Shown here in pieces: positions 33,238 to 42,703 of a DNA stretch of 64,000 nucleotides (position 1 is the stretch's first letter; every line of letters starts with the position of its first letter). The stretch spans positions 1 through 64,000 of the forward strand of contig SUVQ01000001.1 in the NCBI GenBank assembly GCA_015061905.1. The letters are read 5' to 3'. A program made the translations under genes and the position numbers. The stretch is from Verrucomicrobiota bacterium. Its GTDB lineage: Bacteria; Verrucomicrobiota; Verrucomicrobiia; Opitutales; UBA953. Below the pieces are notes generated by a model. That model ran no database searches. It worked only from the letters and a program-made list of their open reading frames with translations, and was not told the DNA's origin.

Positions 33238-33431
33238 CTTCCGCTTTGCGGGCGTTCCCGCGCGAAGCAAAATCGCCCGTCGCCAAAAGCATAAAAATTT
33301 TTCCGAGGAACAAGGCGTTCCCGCGCGCCAAAGCTTCGGCGAAAGCGACTGATGGCGCATTCCGGCACGCCGTTTTTCTTGTTTTTTGCCGCGAGTCGCG
33401 TATCATCTCGAATTTTCCTTAACACAAAAAA

Positions 33432-35360
33432 ATGAAAGCTTTTTTTAAACAAGTCGTTGCGAGTTTTTTCGGTTCCTGCTTCTCCGTTCTCGCACTCGGA
33501 ATTTTTATCGTTATCGGGTTTTTCGGTGCTGTCGGCGCGATGGTGATGTCGTTTCAAGCGACAATTGACGGAGAAAAGCCCGCCGATTTCCCGCGCGAAG
33601 GCTCCGTTCTCGTCATTGATCTCTCGCGCGGTTTTTCCGACGCTCCCACATTTTCTCCCGCCAATAATTTCGGGATTTTCTCAAACGAAAAAGGTGCTTA
33701 CGGACTTCTCGACACGCTCCGCGCGTTGGAAGCGGCACGCTTCGACGAATCCGTCAGCGGGATTTTGCTACTCGGCGGGAACGTTTCCGGCGCGCACGGC
33801 TTCGCCTCGGTGATGGAGCTTCGCGATGCGCTTATGCATTTTCGCAGCGAAAGCCAAAAACCCGTTTTCGCCTATTTGCCGACGCCCGGCTACAAGGATT
33901 ATTTGCTCGCAACGGCGGCAGACGAGATTTGGATTCACCCGCTCGCGGAACTTCCGCTTACCGGCTTGAGCTCCACCGGGCTTTATTTCAAAAACGCGCT
34001 CGAAAATTTCGGCGTCGGCGTTCAAATCACGCGCGTCGGGACGCACAAATCCGCCGTCGAGCCGCTGATTTCGGACAAAATGAGCCCGGAAGACCGCGAA
34101 CAGCGTTCCCGCATCACGGGCGATCTTTGGAAGCTGACTTTGCTGAATATTTTCTCCGCGCGTAGCGAAAAAGCGGAATCCGACGAAGCGAAAAACCTGC
34201 TCGCACAACACCTCTCCGTTGCCGTCGAAACCGAAGGCTACGTTCCCGCGCAAGCCGCTTTGGAGAAAAAATTTGTCGATGCCGTTTATTATGAAGACGA
34301 AATGCTGGAACGCCTGAAAACGCTCACCGGCGCGAACGAGCAAACCCATTCGTTTCACCAAATCGCGCTTGATGATTACTTGCGCGCGAGCGGGCTTTCG
34401 GTGGAGCCGCCGCTGATGACCGCCGCGTTCCCGCCTGCGACGGCTGATGCTGCCGCAGAGTTTCCATCGAGCCTCGCCGTCGTTTACGCGGAAGGAGAAA
34501 TTGTGGACGGCTACGGCGCGGTCAACGAAGTCGGCGGCGCATGGTTTTCGCGAGCGTTGCGCGAACTGCGCAACGACGATTCCGTAAAAGCCGTTGTTTT
34601 GCGCATCAACAGCCCGGGCGGTTCGGTTTTTGCAAGCGAGCAAATCCGTCGGGAAGCGGAGTTGCTGGCGAAGAAAAAAACGCTCGTCGTTTCGATGGGC
34701 GATGTTGCGGCAAGCGGCGGCTACTGGATTTCCACTCCGGCGAAAAGAGTTTTTGCCGATCCCGCAACGATTACCGGCTCCATCGGCGTTTTCGGCGTGC
34801 TTTTCAATTTTGAAAATCTCGGAAAAAAAATCGGCGTTACGTCCGAAGCGGTGCTGACGGCTCCTTTTGCGGAATTAAACTCGGCGCGACGCCCGAAAAC
34901 CCCGGCGGAAATGGCGGTTTTCCAAAAATCAACGGATAAAATTTACGCCGATTTTCTCAATCTCGTTGCGAAAGCTCGCGGAATTTCCGTGCAGGAAGCG
35001 GACGCGCTCGGGCAAGGGCAAGTCTGGAGCGGCATTTCCGCGACGGAAACCAAGCTGGTCGACGAGCTCGGAGGACTTGCCGCCGCAATCGCATTCGCTA
35101 AAAAAGATTCGGAGCTTGGCGACGACATCGAAATCATTTCCGTTCCCGGCGAAGTTCACCGCTTTCAGGAACTGTTTGACCGCTTCAGCGACGCGCCGGT
35201 TCCCGTCGCAACTGCGGGAACGCAACACGCGCTTGTCGGCAAGCATCCCGCGCTCCGCTCCGTTTTGAAAAATCTGGAGCGCGTCGCACAACGCCTGCGC
35301 GCATTTAACGATCCCAACGGGCTTTACGCAAGAATGCCTTTCGACGTCGAGGCGAAATAA
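33432..35360 (+). CDS. sppA: Signal peptide peptidase SppA, long (67K) type
   Basis: The 642-residue membrane-anchored protein cleaves leftover signal peptides. It has one N-terminal transmembrane helix (about 12-40) and two tandem protease-like halves. The general-base Lys is in RVGTHKSAVEPL in the N-terminal half and the nucleophilic Ser is in GDVAASGGYWIS in the C-terminal half, as in the Escherichia coli enzyme. Length and arrangement fit the 67K family. It is likely co-transcribed with the uracil-DNA glycosylase gene 39 bp downstream. Confidence 0.93.
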   Translation: MKAFFKQVVASFFGSCFSVLALGIFIVIGFFGAVGAMVMSFQATIDGEKPADFPREGSVLVIDLSRGFSDAPTFSPANNFGIFSNEKGAYGLLDTLRALEAARFDESVSGILLLGGNVSGAHGFASVMELRDALMHFRSESQKPVFAYLPTPGYKDYLLATAADEIWIHPLAELPLTGLSSTGLYFKNALENFGVGVQITRVGTHKSAVEPLISDKMSPEDREQRSRITGDLWKLTLLNIFSARSEKAESDEAKNLLAQHLSVAVETEGYVPAQAALEKKFVDAVYYEDEMLERLKTLTGANEQTHSFHQIALDDYLRASGLSVEPPLMTAAFPPATADAAAEFPSSLAVVYAEGEIVDGYGAVNEVGGAWFSRALRELRNDDSVKAVVLRINSPGGSVFASEQIRREAELLAKKKTLVVSMGDVAASGGYWISTPAKRVFADPATITGSIGVFGVLFNFENLGKKIGVTSEAVLTAPFAELNSARRPKTPAEMAVFQKSTDKIYADFLNLVAKARGISVQEADALGQGQVWSGISATETKLVDELGGLAAAIAFAKKDSELGDDIEIISVPGEVHRFQELFDRFSDAPVPVATAGTQHALVGKHPALRSVLKNLERVAQRLRAFNDPNGLYARMPFDVEAK

Positions 35361-35399
35361 AGAAGATTAAAACCTGCGAATTAGAAATCAGAAAAAAAA

Positions 35400-36128
35400 A
35401 TGAATCGAGCCCGACAACTGATTGCCGCGACGCGGGAACTTTCCGCCGCCGTCGGTTCGCTGAAATTTTCCGATCCCGTTGCCTACGTTTACAATCCGTT
35501 AGATTACGCACGCGAAATGCACGAGCTTTTTCTGAGCCGCTACGGGAACGGACGCAAGCGCGTCGTTTTTCTCGGAATGAATCCGGGACCGTTCGGAATG
35601 GCGCAGACCGGAATTCCCTTCGGAGAAATCGATGCCGTGCAAAACTGGTTGGAAATTTTCGGCTTTGTCGGGAAGCCGCCTAAGGAACATCCCGCCAAGC
35701 CCGTGGACGGCTTCGGTTGCCCGCGTTCGGAAGTCAGCGGACGCCGGCTCTGGGGGCTTTTTCGGGAACGCTTCGGCGCGCCGGAAAACTTTTTTGAAAA
35801 CCATTTTGTAACCAATTTTTGTCCGCTTCTTTTTGTTGCCGGGAACGAACGCGGAAAAAACCTGACACCGGAAGATCTCGTTCCCGCCGAGCGAGACGCC
35901 GTGAACGCGCCCTGCGATCTTTTTCTGAAAAGGCTGGCGGAAATTCTGGAGCCGGAATGGCTCGTCGGTGTCGGCAATTTTGCGGAAACGGCGGCAAAGC
36001 GTGCGCTCGCGGGAACGCCCGTCAAATTTACGCGCATCATTCACCCCTCGCCCGCAAGCCCCGCCGCGAACAAAGATTGGGCGGGAAAAGCGACATCCAA
36101 GCTTGTCGCGGAAGGCATTTGGAAATAG
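35400..36128 (+). CDS. SMUG1-type uracil-DNA glycosylase
   Basis: This 242-residue DNA repair enzyme removes uracil and related damaged bases. Motif 1 is GMNPGPFGMAQTGIPFGE near residue 60, and the C-terminal motif is HPSPASPAANKDW near residue 215. Both are close to the animal and bacterial SMUG1 signature and not to Ung. The gene follows sppA and precedes rubrerythrin on the same strand. No frame damage is seen. Confidence 0.9.
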   Translation: MNRARQLIAATRELSAAVGSLKFSDPVAYVYNPLDYAREMHELFLSRYGNGRKRVVFLGMNPGPFGMAQTGIPFGEIDAVQNWLEIFGFVGKPPKEHPAKPVDGFGCPRSEVSGRRLWGLFRERFGAPENFFENHFVTNFCPLLFVAGNERGKNLTPEDLVPAERDAVNAPCDLFLKRLAEILEPEWLVGVGNFAETAAKRALAGTPVKFTRIIHPSPASPAANKDWAGKATSKLVAEGIWK

Positions 36129-36178
36129 ATTTTTCCCGCAGTTACACTTTTTTTCTAACTATTCATAAAAATATCGCT

Positions 36179-36724
36179 ATGGAAAAAACCAAACAAAACC
36201 TTATCGCCGGCATCATCGGCGAATCCACAGCCGGAGCCACCTACGCCGCATTTGCCGCGCAAGCCGCACGCGAAGGTTATCCGGAAATCCAAAAAATGTT
36301 TGAAGCCACCTCGAAAGCTGAAAGCATCCACGCCGCCAACCACGCGCGCGTGCTCAAAAAGCTCGGCGGAGAACTCCCGAAGTTCAAAATCGAAATCGAA
36401 GTCGGCACCACGCTCGAAAACCTCGCGCACGCGAAAGCCGGCGAAGTTTACGAGTTTTCCGAAATGTATCCGGCGTTTTTGAAAGACGCGGAAGAAGAAG
36501 ATGCGAAGGCGGCGATTGTTACATTCGCGCAAGCACTCGAAGTGGAAAAAGTTCACGCCAAGCTCTATCAGGCGGCAATTGATGCCGTCAACGCGGGAAC
36601 GGTTTCTTCGCTTCCGAAAAAATACCTCGTTTGCCCGGTTTGCGGCGACACCGTCGCGGAAGCCGATCTTCCCGCGAAATGCCCGTATTGCGGCGTTCCC
36701 GGCGCAAAGTATTTGGCGCTCTAA
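36179..36724 (+). CDS. Rubrerythrin
   Basis: The start ATG 36179 (MEKTKQNLIAGIIGESTAGATYAAFA) gives the normal two-domain layout of 181 residues; the ORF track start at 35819 overlaps the glycosylase. A ferritin-like di-iron four-helix domain supplies Glu ligands (GESTAGATY, ESIHAANH, EVEKVHAKLY). A C-terminal rubredoxin domain has two CxxC pairs (CPVCGD and CPYCG). The protein reduces peroxide in anaerobes. A bidirectional terminator follows. Confidence 0.95.
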   Translation: MEKTKQNLIAGIIGESTAGATYAAFAAQAAREGYPEIQKMFEATSKAESIHAANHARVLKKLGGELPKFKIEIEVGTTLENLAHAKAGEVYEFSEMYPAFLKDAEEEDAKAAIVTFAQALEVEKVHAKLYQAAIDAVNAGTVSSLPKKYLVCPVCGDTVAEADLPAKCPYCGVPGAKYLAL

Positions 36725-36741
36725 AGATTTCGGCTTTTAAC

Positions 36742-36797
36742 AAAAAAAATTAAGGACTTTGAGTTCGCCGAAGAGCTCAAAGTCCTTAATTTTTTTT
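36742..36797. terminator. Bidirectional terminator between rubrerythrin and metK
   Basis: AAAAAAAATTAAGGACTTTGAG pairs with CTCAAAGTCCTTAATTTTTTTT, giving T runs on both strands between two convergent genes. Confidence 0.9.
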
Positions 36798-36818
36798 GCG
36801 GGAACGCAAAGTGAAAAA

Positions 36819-37994
36819 TCAGCGAATCGCCGCCTTAAGTTCGGCAACTTTGTTCACCTGCTCCCAAGGCAAGTCCGCCTTGGTAAAATGCCCGTATTGC
36901 ACGGTGCGCGCATAAATCGGACGCAACAAACCGAGCCGGCTCACAATTTCCGCCGGTTTGAACGAAAATACTTTTTTGACGGCGGAAATAATTTTTTCGT
37001 CCGACACCGTTCCCGTCCCGAAAGTGTCAACGTGAATGCTCGTCGGCTCCGGTTCGCCGATGGCGTAAGCGACCTGGAGCTCGCAACGTTTTGCCAAGCC
37101 CGCCGCCACAATATTTTTCGCGACCCAGCGGCACATGTAGGCACCGGAACGGTCCACCTTCGACGGATCTTTTCCGGAAAACGCGCCGCCGCCGTGGCGA
37201 CCGACTCCACCGTAAGTATCCACGATGATTTTGCGCCCTGTCAGCCCGGCATCGCCGTTCGGTCCGCCGATGACGAATTTTCCCGTCGGATTGATGAAAA
37301 ATTTTGTTTCGGAGGAAATAAATTCCGGCGGCAAAACCGAGCGTATCAACGCTTCGCCGAATTTTACGATTTCCGCGTGTTCGACGTCTTCCGTGTGTTG
37401 CGTCGAGAGCACCACGTTTTCGATGGCGGCGGGAACGCCGTTTTCGTAGCGCACGGCAACTTGCGATTTGCAATCCGGGCGCAACCAACGCGCGGCAGGC
37501 TCTGCGGGGTTTTTGCGGATTTCTTCCAATTTTTTCAAAATACGATGCGCGAACATAATCGGAGCCGGCATAAATTCCGGAGTTTCGTCCGTCGCATAGC
37601 CGAACATAATTCCCTGGTCTCCCGCGCCCTGCTCTGCCGTGCTTTTTCCGGCGGCGGCGGCGGCATCCACGCCCTGCGCAATATCGGGCGACTGCCGACC
37701 GAGCAAATTCAGAATTTTCACCGTTCCCGCATGGAAAACGGCATCGTCGCGTTCATCTACATAGCCGATTTCGCGAATAGCGTCGCGCACGATTTTTTCC
37801 GCATCAAAATTCGCGGCTGTCGTTATTTCTCCGGCGAGCACAACGTTCCCGTCCTTCACAAGCGTTTCGCAAGCGACACGCGATTGCGGATCCTGAGCCA
37901 AGCAGGCATCGAGGATGCAATCCGAAATGAAGTCCGCAACTTTGTCGGGATGCCCCGCGCCGACGGATTCCGAAGAAAATGTGAACGTTTCCAT
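36819..37994 (-). CDS. metK: S-adenosylmethionine synthetase
   Basis: This enzyme makes SAM from methionine and ATP. The 391-residue protein shows [23 protein letters not shown] near the N-terminus, the hexapeptide-type [12 protein letters not shown], the active-site loop and the P-loop-like [16 protein letters not shown] near 255-270. No SAM riboswitch-like structure was recognised upstream. The gene is convergent with rubrerythrin. Confidence 0.96.
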   Translation of the reverse strand: METFTFSSESVGAGHPDKVADFISDCILDACLAQDPQSRVACETLVKDGNVVLAGEITTAANFDAEKIVRDAIREIGYVDERDDAVFHAGTVKILNLLGRQSPDIAQGVDAAAAAGKSTAEQGAGDQGIMFGYATDETPEFMPAPIMFAHRILKKLEEIRKNPAEPAARWLRPDCKSQVAVRYENGVPAAIENVVLSTQHTEDVEHAEIVKFGEALIRSVLPPEFISSETKFFINPTGKFVIGGPNGDAGLTGRKIIVDTYGGVGRHGGGAFSGKDPSKVDRSGAYMCRWVAKNIVAAGLAKRCELQVAYAIGEPEPTSIHVDTFGTGTVSDEKIISAVKKVFSFKPAEIVSRLGLLRPIYARTVQYGHFTKADLPWEQVNKVAELKAAIR

Positions 37995-38008
37995 AAATCG
38001 AAAAATCG

Positions 38009-38050
38009 AAAAAAGAGGAACGGAGATTTTCTAAAAACCGCTCCTCTTTG
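38009..38050 (-). terminator. Terminator of OppD-like gene
   Basis: On the minus strand AAAGAGGAGCGG pairs, with one mismatch, with CCGTTCCTCTTTTTT across a short loop. It lies between the OppD-like stop and metK. Confidence 0.65.
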
Positions 38051-38088
38051 GCAAGGGGGAACTTTTTAGAGAAAAAACGAAATCACGC

Positions 38089-38904
38089 TCACTCCGCCGA
38101 TTTTCCGGAATGCTCCTTAAGACGCGGAACGCAGGCGAGAAGCGCTTTCGTGTAAGCGTGCTGCGGATTTTTTATAAGCTCCGCGGCGATGCCTTCCTCC
38201 ACTTTTTCTCCGCGAAAAAGCACGACTGCACGATCAGCGATTTGAGCGACAATCCCAAAGTTGTGCGTAATCAGCAGAACGCTCATTTTGAAGCATTCCC
38301 GTAAAGCAACGAGCAAGTCCGTAATTTGTTTTTGGATTGTAACATCGAGCGCGGTTGTCGGTTCGTCCGCCACCAAAATTTTCGGTTCGCAGGCGAGAGC
38401 CATCGCGATCATCGCGCGCTGTTGCATCCCGCCGGAAAACTGATGCGGGAACGCATCCGCCAAATCCGGCTTAATGCCGACAGCCGCCAAAACTTCCCGC
38501 ACGCGTTCCCGCCGCGCGCGCGCCGTTTTCAGCGCGGGAACGTGGAAGCGCAAGGCCTCCTCTATTTGCCAACCGATGGTGTAAACCGGATTGAGCGAGC
38601 TCATAGGATCCTGAAAAATGTAAGCGATTTCCCTCCCGCGAATTTTTCTCAATTCCCGCTCCGGCAATCCGAGAATTTCGCGCCCTTCGAGCTTCACGCT
38701 CCCGCGCACCCGGCAAAGCGGTTCTCCCGGCAACAAGCCGACTAAGGACTGCGAAGTTACGGATTTCCCGCTACCGCTTTCGCCGACGACAGCGAGAATT
38801 TCTCCCCGATTTAAATCAAAAGAAACGTTTTTGACCGCCTGCAATACGTTCCCGCGAGAACAAAAATCAACGCATAAATCTCTGACTTCCAAAATCGGGT
38901 TCAT
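38089..38904 (-). CDS. Oligopeptide/dipeptide ABC transporter ATP-binding protein (OppD/DppD-like)
   Basis: The start ATG 38904 (MNPILEVRDLCVDF) gives 271 residues; the longer ORF runs through non-coding spacer. Walker A is GESGSGKS, the signature is FSGGMQQRAMIAMAL and Walker B is ILVADEPTTALDVT. The C-terminal end has HAYTKALLACVP, diagnostic of the peptide/nickel subfamily. No permease, binding protein or second ATPase gene is adjacent, so its partners must be elsewhere. Confidence 0.9.
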   Translation of the reverse strand: MNPILEVRDLCVDFCSRGNVLQAVKNVSFDLNRGEILAVVGESGSGKSVTSQSLVGLLPGEPLCRVRGSVKLEGREILGLPERELRKIRGREIAYIFQDPMSSLNPVYTIGWQIEEALRFHVPALKTARARRERVREVLAAVGIKPDLADAFPHQFSGGMQQRAMIAMALACEPKILVADEPTTALDVTIQKQITDLLVALRECFKMSVLLITHNFGIVAQIADRAVVLFRGEKVEEGIAAELIKNPQHAYTKALLACVPRLKEHSGKSAE

Positions 38905-39017
38905 CGCGGAAATCTTTATGCTTTTTTCCGCGAAATTCAAATTCGAAAAAAATTTAAACTTCGCGCGGAACGCCAACCGCCGCAAGAAAAAAGCCGAAAG
39001 GTTTTTACGAAAAAAAA

Positions 39018-40319
39018 TCAGCCTTCCGCCGTTGCAAGTTTTTCCAATTCGGCAAAGTCTATTTCCGGCGGCCTTTTCAGCGGAACACGTTCCAGCGACG
39101 TTCGCGTAGACACGTTCCCGTCGAAGAATCCGCAATTTGCCAACACGAAAACGCGGTTTTCGGCAGCGACGCCGCCCGCGTAGTCAATGCGCACACCGGC
39201 ATTCCCGGTCGCGTCGCAGGAAAACACGGCGTGATTGAGTTCGTGCCAGTTCCCGCTCGTGTCGCGAAGCCATTGGTTTGAATATCCGCAGCAGCGCGTC
39301 AGCCAGCCCATTTCGGGTTTAAAATTTTCCAAAAACGAGTTCGGAGCTTTGAGCCAGGTTTGTGTTTTGGGGCGACGGAACGTGGCAATCAGCGTCCATT
39401 TTTTTTCTTCCGGTGCAAAGAAAAATCCCGAGTATTCGGACGTTCCGTCGTCGCAGGGGCGCACGCGCACGAGGAACTTGTAGGGCGTTCCCGCGCGCCA
39501 CGGGAAAACGAGAAAGCTTTGCCCGCCGTTTCCTTCCGCGCCGAAAGTTCCCACATGCACCTTTTCGCCTTTTTTCTTCAGGAGCACGCGGTCTTCCTCG
39601 GGAACATCTCCCGGGTGGTCGGAATCATACGGGCTCCACACGGAAAAAAGCACGCGCCGCTCTTTTTCGGAATTTACCTGCGCGCCGAAATACCCTTCTC
39701 CGAATCCGCAAACCATATAAAACGAACCGATCGGGTCCATTCCTTCCGGCACATACATTTCGTTGTAAAAATACTCTGCGGTAACGCCTTTCGGCTGCCA
39801 GTAGCTGAGATGCACCGAAGGACCGCGCCGCCCCCAATACGGGGAAAAATCGTGCACGAAGTTCATCTCGCTTACTTCCACGCCGTCGAGCTCAAGCGCG
39901 GAAATTTCGCCGAAATTATCTCCTTCTTCCGAAACGGCGCGAATGTCCGCACGCTGATAGCCGGATTTGTCAAAGCTCACCGTCCCGACGGGAACGCGTT
40001 CAAAATCCTCGGAGTTGACCGCAACGTTGAATTTTTTCCCGCCGACGGAGACTTCATACTCGGCGGTCCCGCGTGCTTTCAAAAAGAGCTTTACGCCTTC
40101 TTTCGGCTTCTTCAGCGAGAAAAATACGCTGACAACGGCATCTGCATTTTTCCATTCGTGAACCCCGGTTTTCCCGATTTTTGCTCCGTCAAATCCGTCA
40201 GTAATATACGCGTTCCCGTCCAATCCGACCTCTGCGGATGCGCCTTGCGAGACCGCCGCACCAAGACAAAACGCGCCCATCGCGGATAAAACGAGATTCC
40301 GAAAAATTTTGTTCTTCAT
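39018..40319 (-). CDS. Exported DUF3472-type protein
   Basis: This 433-residue secreted protein has a signal peptide (MKNKIFRNLVLSAMGAFCLGAAVSQGASA). An N-terminal beta-sandwich, similar to the DUF5077 region (VSVFFSLKKPKEGVKLFLKARG), precedes a DUF3472-like domain (HLSYWQPKGVTAEYFYNEMYVPEG, FGEGYFGAQVNS, WLTRCCGYSNQWLRD). Such proteins occur in gut Bacteroidota and Verrucomicrobiota, often with glycan-use genes, but no enzymatic activity is established. It is transcribed alone, upstream of the OppD-like gene on the same strand. Confidence 0.75.
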   Translation of the reverse strand: MKNKIFRNLVLSAMGAFCLGAAVSQGASAEVGLDGNAYITDGFDGAKIGKTGVHEWKNADAVVSVFFSLKKPKEGVKLFLKARGTAEYEVSVGGKKFNVAVNSEDFERVPVGTVSFDKSGYQRADIRAVSEEGDNFGEISALELDGVEVSEMNFVHDFSPYWGRRGPSVHLSYWQPKGVTAEYFYNEMYVPEGMDPIGSFYMVCGFGEGYFGAQVNSEKERRVLFSVWSPYDSDHPGDVPEEDRVLLKKKGEKVHVGTFGAEGNGGQSFLVFPWRAGTPYKFLVRVRPCDDGTSEYSGFFFAPEEKKWTLIATFRRPKTQTWLKAPNSFLENFKPEMGWLTRCCGYSNQWLRDTSGNWHELNHAVFSCDATGNAGVRIDYAGGVAAENRVFVLANCGFFDGNVSTRTSLERVPLKRPPEIDFAELEKLATAEG

Positions 40320-40442
40320 AAGACGTAAACGGGGTTGGGGGTATTCCGGAAGAAGAAACGCGTCCGGCGCGCAAATGTTTCAAAAAAAAACAGCGGGGAG
40401 AAAAATGCGCGTTCCGCCGCCTCGTGGCAAAACAAAATTAAA

Positions 40443-40468
40443 GGAAGCCCTACAAATGTAGAGCTTCC
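40443..40468 (-). terminator. Terminator of porin gene
   Basis: On the minus strand GGAAGCTCTACATTTGTAGGGCTTCC forms a hairpin followed by a T-rich run, about 70 bp past the porin stop. Confidence 0.75.
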
Positions 40469-40535
40469 GAAAGAAAGATACGAGAAATCCGCGAGCCGGG
40501 AAGCCGGAAACCCGACGCCACTCAGCCCCGGTCGT

Positions 40536-41702
40536 TTAGAACGAAATCTGGAGCATGGAGCGGAACGCGCCGGAATCGTCTGCGTGCGCGCCTTTGCCGA
40601 AGTAATGCCCGTATTCGTAGCCGGCGGCGAGCTTTACGTGTTTGTTGAAATAATAATTTGCGCCGAGAAAATACGTTGTCGCGTTGTTGTGCCCGTCCGT
40701 GGCGGGAACGCGATTCTGCGTGCTTGCGCTCACGATTCCGGAATCCGTGTTCAGATAAGTAAAGCGCACGGCAGGCTCCAACCCGCATTCAAAGCGATAC
40801 GCCGCCGTAAGATTGATGCCGTAAACGGAATGAACTTTCGACGCGCTGTCGCCGTTGACATAGAAAAAGTCCGCAATTCCCGTAAAACCGCCGCAGGTAT
40901 ATTGAACATAAGGCTCAATTCCGTAGACCGTTCCCGCGTTGGTCAATTCGTCTTTGGAAACGCCGGGAAGAGCCCCGTCGTCGCCGAAATTCACGACGCC
41001 GTTCACGCCGAAATACAGCGCGGAATCCTTCGCAAGTTTCAGGTTGTAGCCCGCGTAGCCGGTTACGGCGAGGTCGTTGGATTTCGCGTCGTAATCTTTC
41101 GCCACGGCATTGGTCAAAGACGCGCCGTAATCAAAATTTTTACCGGTTTTCCCTTCCCAAAACACGCCGATGTGGTAGCTGGAAAGCCCGCGCACGTAGT
41201 TATTTCCGGTTACGAAATTGGAATTTAGGGAACGCTCGATGCAAAGGAACTTCGAAGAAGGCGAATATTCTTCGAGCAAAAAATGCGTTTTCTTGTGCCC
41301 GACGAGTAACGTTCCCGCGTCAAACTTCCGGGAAATCGTCGCCGTATCGATGTAGTCGGAATAACCGTCGCCGCCGTTTGCGCCGCTGTCGATTTCGTAA
41401 ACAAGCCTTGCGCTCCAGTTTTCACCGACATCCGCCGTAACGCCGATATTAGAGCGGCGAATCGAAAATCCGTTTTGGTCGGACGCGCTCCCGCTCGCCT
41501 GCGAAGCAACAAACTGCGCCTGAACGAGCCCGGTAATTTTGATTTTCACGTCCTCCGTCGTCGGAATTTCCGGAAGCTCGATAACAATTTTTTTGCCGCC
41601 GGAGCCCGTCGTCGCGGCGGGAACGTTTTCCTGAGCAAATGCGCCAAGCGGAACCAAAGCGAGCGCTCCGAGAGAGAGAAATGTATTTTTCGAAATAATC
41701 AT
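40536..41702 (-). CDS. Outer-membrane porin, OprO/OprP-like
   Basis: This 388-residue predicted beta-barrel protein has a signal peptide (MIISKNTFLSLGALALVPLGAFA) and ends in aromatic Phe (SMLQISF), as outer-membrane barrels do. Alternating strands with aromatic girdles run from about residue 55 (IKITGLVQAQFVAS, GFSIRRSNIGVTADVGENWSARLVYEID). The pattern fits the phosphate-selective porin family. The substrate is not inferable. Confidence 0.82.
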   Translation of the reverse strand: MIISKNTFLSLGALALVPLGAFAQENVPAATTGSGGKKIVIELPEIPTTEDVKIKITGLVQAQFVASQASGSASDQNGFSIRRSNIGVTADVGENWSARLVYEIDSGANGGDGYSDYIDTATISRKFDAGTLLVGHKKTHFLLEEYSPSSKFLCIERSLNSNFVTGNNYVRGLSSYHIGVFWEGKTGKNFDYGASLTNAVAKDYDAKSNDLAVTGYAGYNLKLAKDSALYFGVNGVVNFGDDGALPGVSKDELTNAGTVYGIEPYVQYTCGGFTGIADFFYVNGDSASKVHSVYGINLTAAYRFECGLEPAVRFTYLNTDSGIVSASTQNRVPATDGHNNATTYFLGANYYFNKHVKLAAGYEYGHYFGKGAHADDSGAFRSMLQISF

Positions 41703-41956
41703 AAAAAAGTAAGCAAAAGTTTAAAATCGAGTGGCTTTCATTTTAGCGAACAAAAATAAAAACGCACGGGAAAAACGTTGTTGCACAGGGCGGGAACGCA
41801 GCGCGAAAACTGCGGAACGCGTCGTTTCTTACAACGGGAACGCAATGCGGAACCGGAAAATCCGGGTCGCCGACGGAGCATATTTTTACGGATACTTTCA
41901 TTTGTTTTGTGCGGATTGTGTTTTTGAATTTCGTGAAAAAAAAGAAATTTGCGGAC
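41703..41956. other. Spacer upstream of porin
   Basis: The AT-rich spacer includes the porin leader and two copies of the dispersed word. The listed ORFs here are short, overlapping and without family resemblance, so I see no gene. Confidence 0.6.
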
Positions 41957-41995
41957 AAAAAAAAGAGGCACGCTGTTCTCGTGCCTCTAAAAAAA
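41957..41995 (-). terminator. Terminator downstream of small ORF/sRNA
   Basis: On the minus strand AGAGGCACG pairs with CGTGCCTCT and is followed by eight T residues. It is 20-odd bases past the stop of the small ORF at 42013-42111. Confidence 0.8.
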
Positions 41996-42012
41996 TCGAA
42001 TCGTTTTTATTT

Positions 42013-42111
42013 TCATACGCAACAAAGCGTTGCCGAGGCGAGAATCTTTACGTCACGCATCGGCATCATCATTTTCGCAGCCGCGAATAAAATGGCTTTG
42101 TTTTTGTTCAT
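42013..42111 (-). CDS. Candidate 32-residue small protein or sRNA
   Basis: The minus strand has a promoter-like TTGACG-N16-TAATTT (42158 to 42131), an ATG at 42111, a 32-codon ORF (MNKNKAILFAAAKMMMPMRDVKILASATLCCV) and then a strong terminator. The unit is separated from rbfA upstream by that gene's own terminator. Coding evidence is only the tight promoter-ORF-terminator arrangement, and the transcript could equally be an untranslated small RNA of about 160 nt. Confidence 0.35.
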   Translation of the reverse strand: MNKNKAILFAAAKMMMPMRDVKILASATLCCV

Positions 42112-42159
42112 AAAAAAAATAATTTCGCCTAAATTAGTAGTTTTAAATTTTTCGTCAAC

Positions 42160-42190
42160 AAAAAACCGCGAATAAAATACCCGCGATTTT
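42160..42190 (-). terminator. Probable rbfA terminator
   Basis: On the minus strand AAAAATCGCGG/CCGCG-type pairing (CGCGGGTATTTTATTCGCGG) is followed by TTTTTT. Confidence 0.5.
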
Positions 42191-42211
42191 TCGACCGACC
42201 GGTTGGCTTGG

Positions 42212-42592
42212 CTACTCGTCGGAATGCGTTCCGTAGCGGGCGTCGCGCGCCGCGTCTTCGGCGGCGATTTCGTCGAGGCGGTTGAGCAACGAAACGCCCT
42301 GCTCCGCGCCGAGATCTTCGATGAAGCGATACGCCGGCGTGTATTTTAAAATCACGCGTTTGGAAACTTCCATGCGCAGGGTTTTGGTCACGCGCTCGAG
42401 CAAACGGCGCGCGGCGGCTTTTTCCTCGTGTCCGCCGAGCACGGCATAATAAATACGCGCATCGCGCAAATCCGGAGAAATATCCACGGCGGTAATCGTG
42501 ATGCGCACGCTTTCGCTGCGCCAGCGATTGTGAAGTTGGTCGCTGATTTCGTGGCGGAGCAATTCGTTGATGCGTGTCGTTCGCTGAGACAT
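42212..42592 (-). CDS. rbfA: Ribosome-binding factor A
   Basis: The 126-residue protein assists 30S subunit maturation and binds the 16S rRNA 5' helix region. It has the N-terminal RINELLRHEISDQL and the KH-like core ITAVDISPDLRDARIYYAVLG, with KYTPAYRFIEDLGAEQG near the end. It stands outside the usual nusA-infB-rbfA cluster. Upstream on the same strand is parB, 111 bp away. Confidence 0.93.
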   Translation of the reverse strand: MSQRTTRINELLRHEISDQLHNRWRSESVRITITAVDISPDLRDARIYYAVLGGHEEKAAARRLLERVTKTLRMEVSKRVILKYTPAYRFIEDLGAEQGVSLLNRLDEIAAEDAARDARYGTHSDE

Positions 42593-42703
42593 TTTCGTTT
42601 TCTATATAAAAAATTTAAGAATAAAAAAAACCGGAAATCGGGAAGCGAAAACCGGAGCAATTCGCCCGGCGCATTTTTAACTTTCGATTTCCGGCGCAGC
42701 TTT

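Noticed and set aside
33432-35360. Antisense ORF 33768-34643 as a gene
   Set aside because: It lies within sppA, whose two-domain protein with catalytic residues is complete.
37995-38088. SAM riboswitch upstream of metK
   Set aside because: Only a terminator-like hairpin for the upstream gene is seen; no kink-turn or conserved core.
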